From CAZGZU01 sp964529855 (GTDB lineage: Bacteria; Patescibacteriota; Minisyncoccia; Portnoybacterales; UBA2143), in NCBI GenBank assembly GCA_964529855.1, contig CAZGZU010000027.1, forward strand, positions 1 to 7,588: a stretch of 7,588 nt of DNA. Direction: 5' to 3'. Below, one piece after another: positions 6,801 to 7,588 of this stretch. The notes under the pieces are model-generated. The model searched no databases and was not told where the DNA came from. It worked only from the letters and a program-made list of their open reading frames with translations. How positions within the stretch are numbered: position 1 is the stretch's first letter; every line of letters starts with the position of its first letter. A program made the position numbers and the translations under genes.

Positions 6801-7581
6801 CATTGGCGGCGTGGCCGGCGGTCAGGATATCACCCAGGGTTTGCCCCGGGTGGAAGAGGTTTTTGAAGCCAGGTCGCCCAAAGGCAAGGCGATTATTTCC
6901 GAGGTTGACGGTCAGGTTAAGAACGTCGTGGAAGCGGGCAAGCAGCGGATTATTCAGATAGAGCCTTTGGATAAAAACAAAAAGAAAATCAGCAAGACCA
7001 GGGCCAAGCGGGCAACCAACCGCAAAAAATTATTGGAATACAGTTTGCCCAACACTTTGTCCATTCAGGTTGACAAAGGCGATTTGATTAGTCGGGGGCA
7101 ACAACTTAGCGAAGGGCATATTGATTTGAAAGAATTATACAAAGTGGCCGAAAAGGAAGCTGTTCAGCGTTACATCATCAGAGAGGTCCAGCAAATTTAT
7201 ACTTTTGCCGGAGAAAACATCAATGACAAACATATTGAAATGATTATCAAGCAAATGTTTTCCCGCGTCAAAGTAATTAATCCGGGCTCCACCAAGCTTT
7301 TAGCCGGCGAGATAGTTGAGGAGAGTCGTTTCCGAAGAGAGAACAAGCGGGTGGCTGAAAAAAAGAAGCCTGGTCAGCCGGCAACCGGTCAGTCCTTATT
7401 ATTGGGCATTACCAAGGTTTCTTTAAGCGCCGAGAGTTTTCTTTCAGCTGCTTCCTTTATTGAAACAACCAAGGCACTGATTAACGCTGCCATCCAGGGC
7501 AAGGAAGACAAGCTTAAGGGATTGAAAGAAAATGTAATTATTGGTAAACTTATTCCAGCGGGTACCGGCTTTCAGAAATAG
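3826..7581 (+). CDS. rpoC: DNA-directed RNA polymerase subunit beta'
   Basis: Complete 1251-residue beta' subunit carrying the catalytic magnesium site. In order: N-terminal zinc ribbon C61-x-C63 and C76-x2-C79; clamp-helix region beginning [21 protein letters not shown] (282-302); [20 protein letters not shown] (377-396); the catalytic NADFDGD with D504, D506, D508; [13 protein letters not shown] (541-553); the bridge helix around [20 protein letters not shown] (807-826); the second zinc site C852, C944, C951, C954; the trigger loop [17 protein letters not shown] (979-995, with R989 and H992); and C-terminal [20 protein letters not shown] and [15 protein letters not shown]. There is no large insertion in the trigger loop, unlike E. 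coli. Two loops carry repeat-like inserts, at residues 601-612 and about 894-906. A lysine/arginine-rich stretch (1050-1068) and Ala983 in place of the usual trigger-loop Gly are also notable. It is co-transcribed with rpoB; TAG stop. Identity is certain. Confidence 0.99.
   Translation: [1251 protein letters not shown]
5626..5662 (+). repeat. second, diverged copy of the palindromic repeat, in frame in rpoC
   Basis: These 37 bp start GTCATGGCAAT, contain the 15-bp core GTCGTCTGAGGCGAC (5637-5651; a 7-bp stem with one G-T pair around a central G), and end AGAACAATCCC. The rpoB element read on its minus strand has GTCATTGCGAGGA, core GTCGCCTTAGGCGAC, then an end in CAATCCC. The cores agree at 13 of 15 positions and both termini (GTCAT and CAATCCC) are shared. 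Here it lies on the plus strand, opposite to rpoB. It encodes [12 protein letters not shown] (601-612), in the variable loop between the IKVR strand and the conserved [11 protein letters not shown] strand. The decayed flanks suggest an older insertion. Confidence 0.62.
6515..6543 (+). repeat. possible third, unrelated repeat-derived insert in rpoC
   Basis: The DNA CTTCAACTCGCTCTGTGCG followed by TTCAG encodes SSTRSVRS (898-905). It resembles, from memory, a common dispersed bacterial repeat of the type CTTCGACTCGCT...GCTCAGG (about 18 of 25 positions by hand). It lies in an expanded segment between the SLETIKSS stretch and [11 protein letters not shown], where E. coli beta' has only a short linker. 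I see no strong palindrome here, so the assignment is tentative. Confidence 0.35.
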
Positions 7582-7588
7582 GCAAGGC

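Noticed and set aside
7582..7588. Terminator or downstream gene after rpoC
   Set aside because: Only seven bases remain after the stop codon, too few to judge.

Overview
The window is dominated by a complete rpoB-rpoC operon encoding the beta and beta' subunits of bacterial RNA polymerase. A small HicB/HicA-type toxin-antitoxin pair precedes it, with hicB cut by the left edge. The compact subunits (1081 and 1251 residues) lack the large lineage-specific insertions of proteobacterial polymerases, including the trigger-loop insertion of beta'. There is no rplJ-rplL upstream of rpoB, and a UPF0150-type antitoxin sits next door. Together with the style of the conserved motifs, this suggests a Candidate Phyla Radiation (Patescibacteria) bacterium, probably of the Parcubacteria/Microgenomates kind. 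This is an inference from motif style, not from a tree. Long reading frames without in-frame TGA, and TGA used as a stop in both hic genes, argue for the standard code and against the UGA=Gly lineages (Gracilibacteria, Absconditabacteria).

Layout: 1-198 is the 3' end of hicB. 202-426 is hicA, in the same frame and only 3 nt after the hicB stop. 427-577 is an AT-rich intergenic region holding a strong sigma70-like promoter (436-463), a predicted leader of about 107 nt, and a GC-rich hairpin that buries the rpoB Shine-Dalgarno sequence directly beside a T-tract. 578-3823 is rpoB. 3826-7581 is rpoC, 2 nt downstream with its own ribosome binding site inside the end of rpoB. Only 7 bases follow the rpoC stop.

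The most unusual signal is inside the two polymerase genes. A short palindromic repeat of about 40 bp is inserted in frame in rpoB (1169-1210), and a diverged copy lies in the opposite orientation in rpoC (5626-5662). They share a 15-bp palindromic core, GTCGYCTRAGGCGAC, and matching flanks, and each adds about 12-14 residues at a surface-loop position of the protein. A third, different repeat-like insert may lie in rpoC at 6515-6543. This resembles the protein-coding palindromic elements described in Rickettsia, here invading two essential core-enzyme genes.

The two polymerase genes should be co-transcribed from the 436-463 promoter and translated in close succession, giving matched amounts of beta and beta' for the core enzyme. 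The hic pair is more AT-rich (hicA about 37% GC by hand count, against about half in an rpoB sample) and looks like an accessory module that happens to lie upstream.
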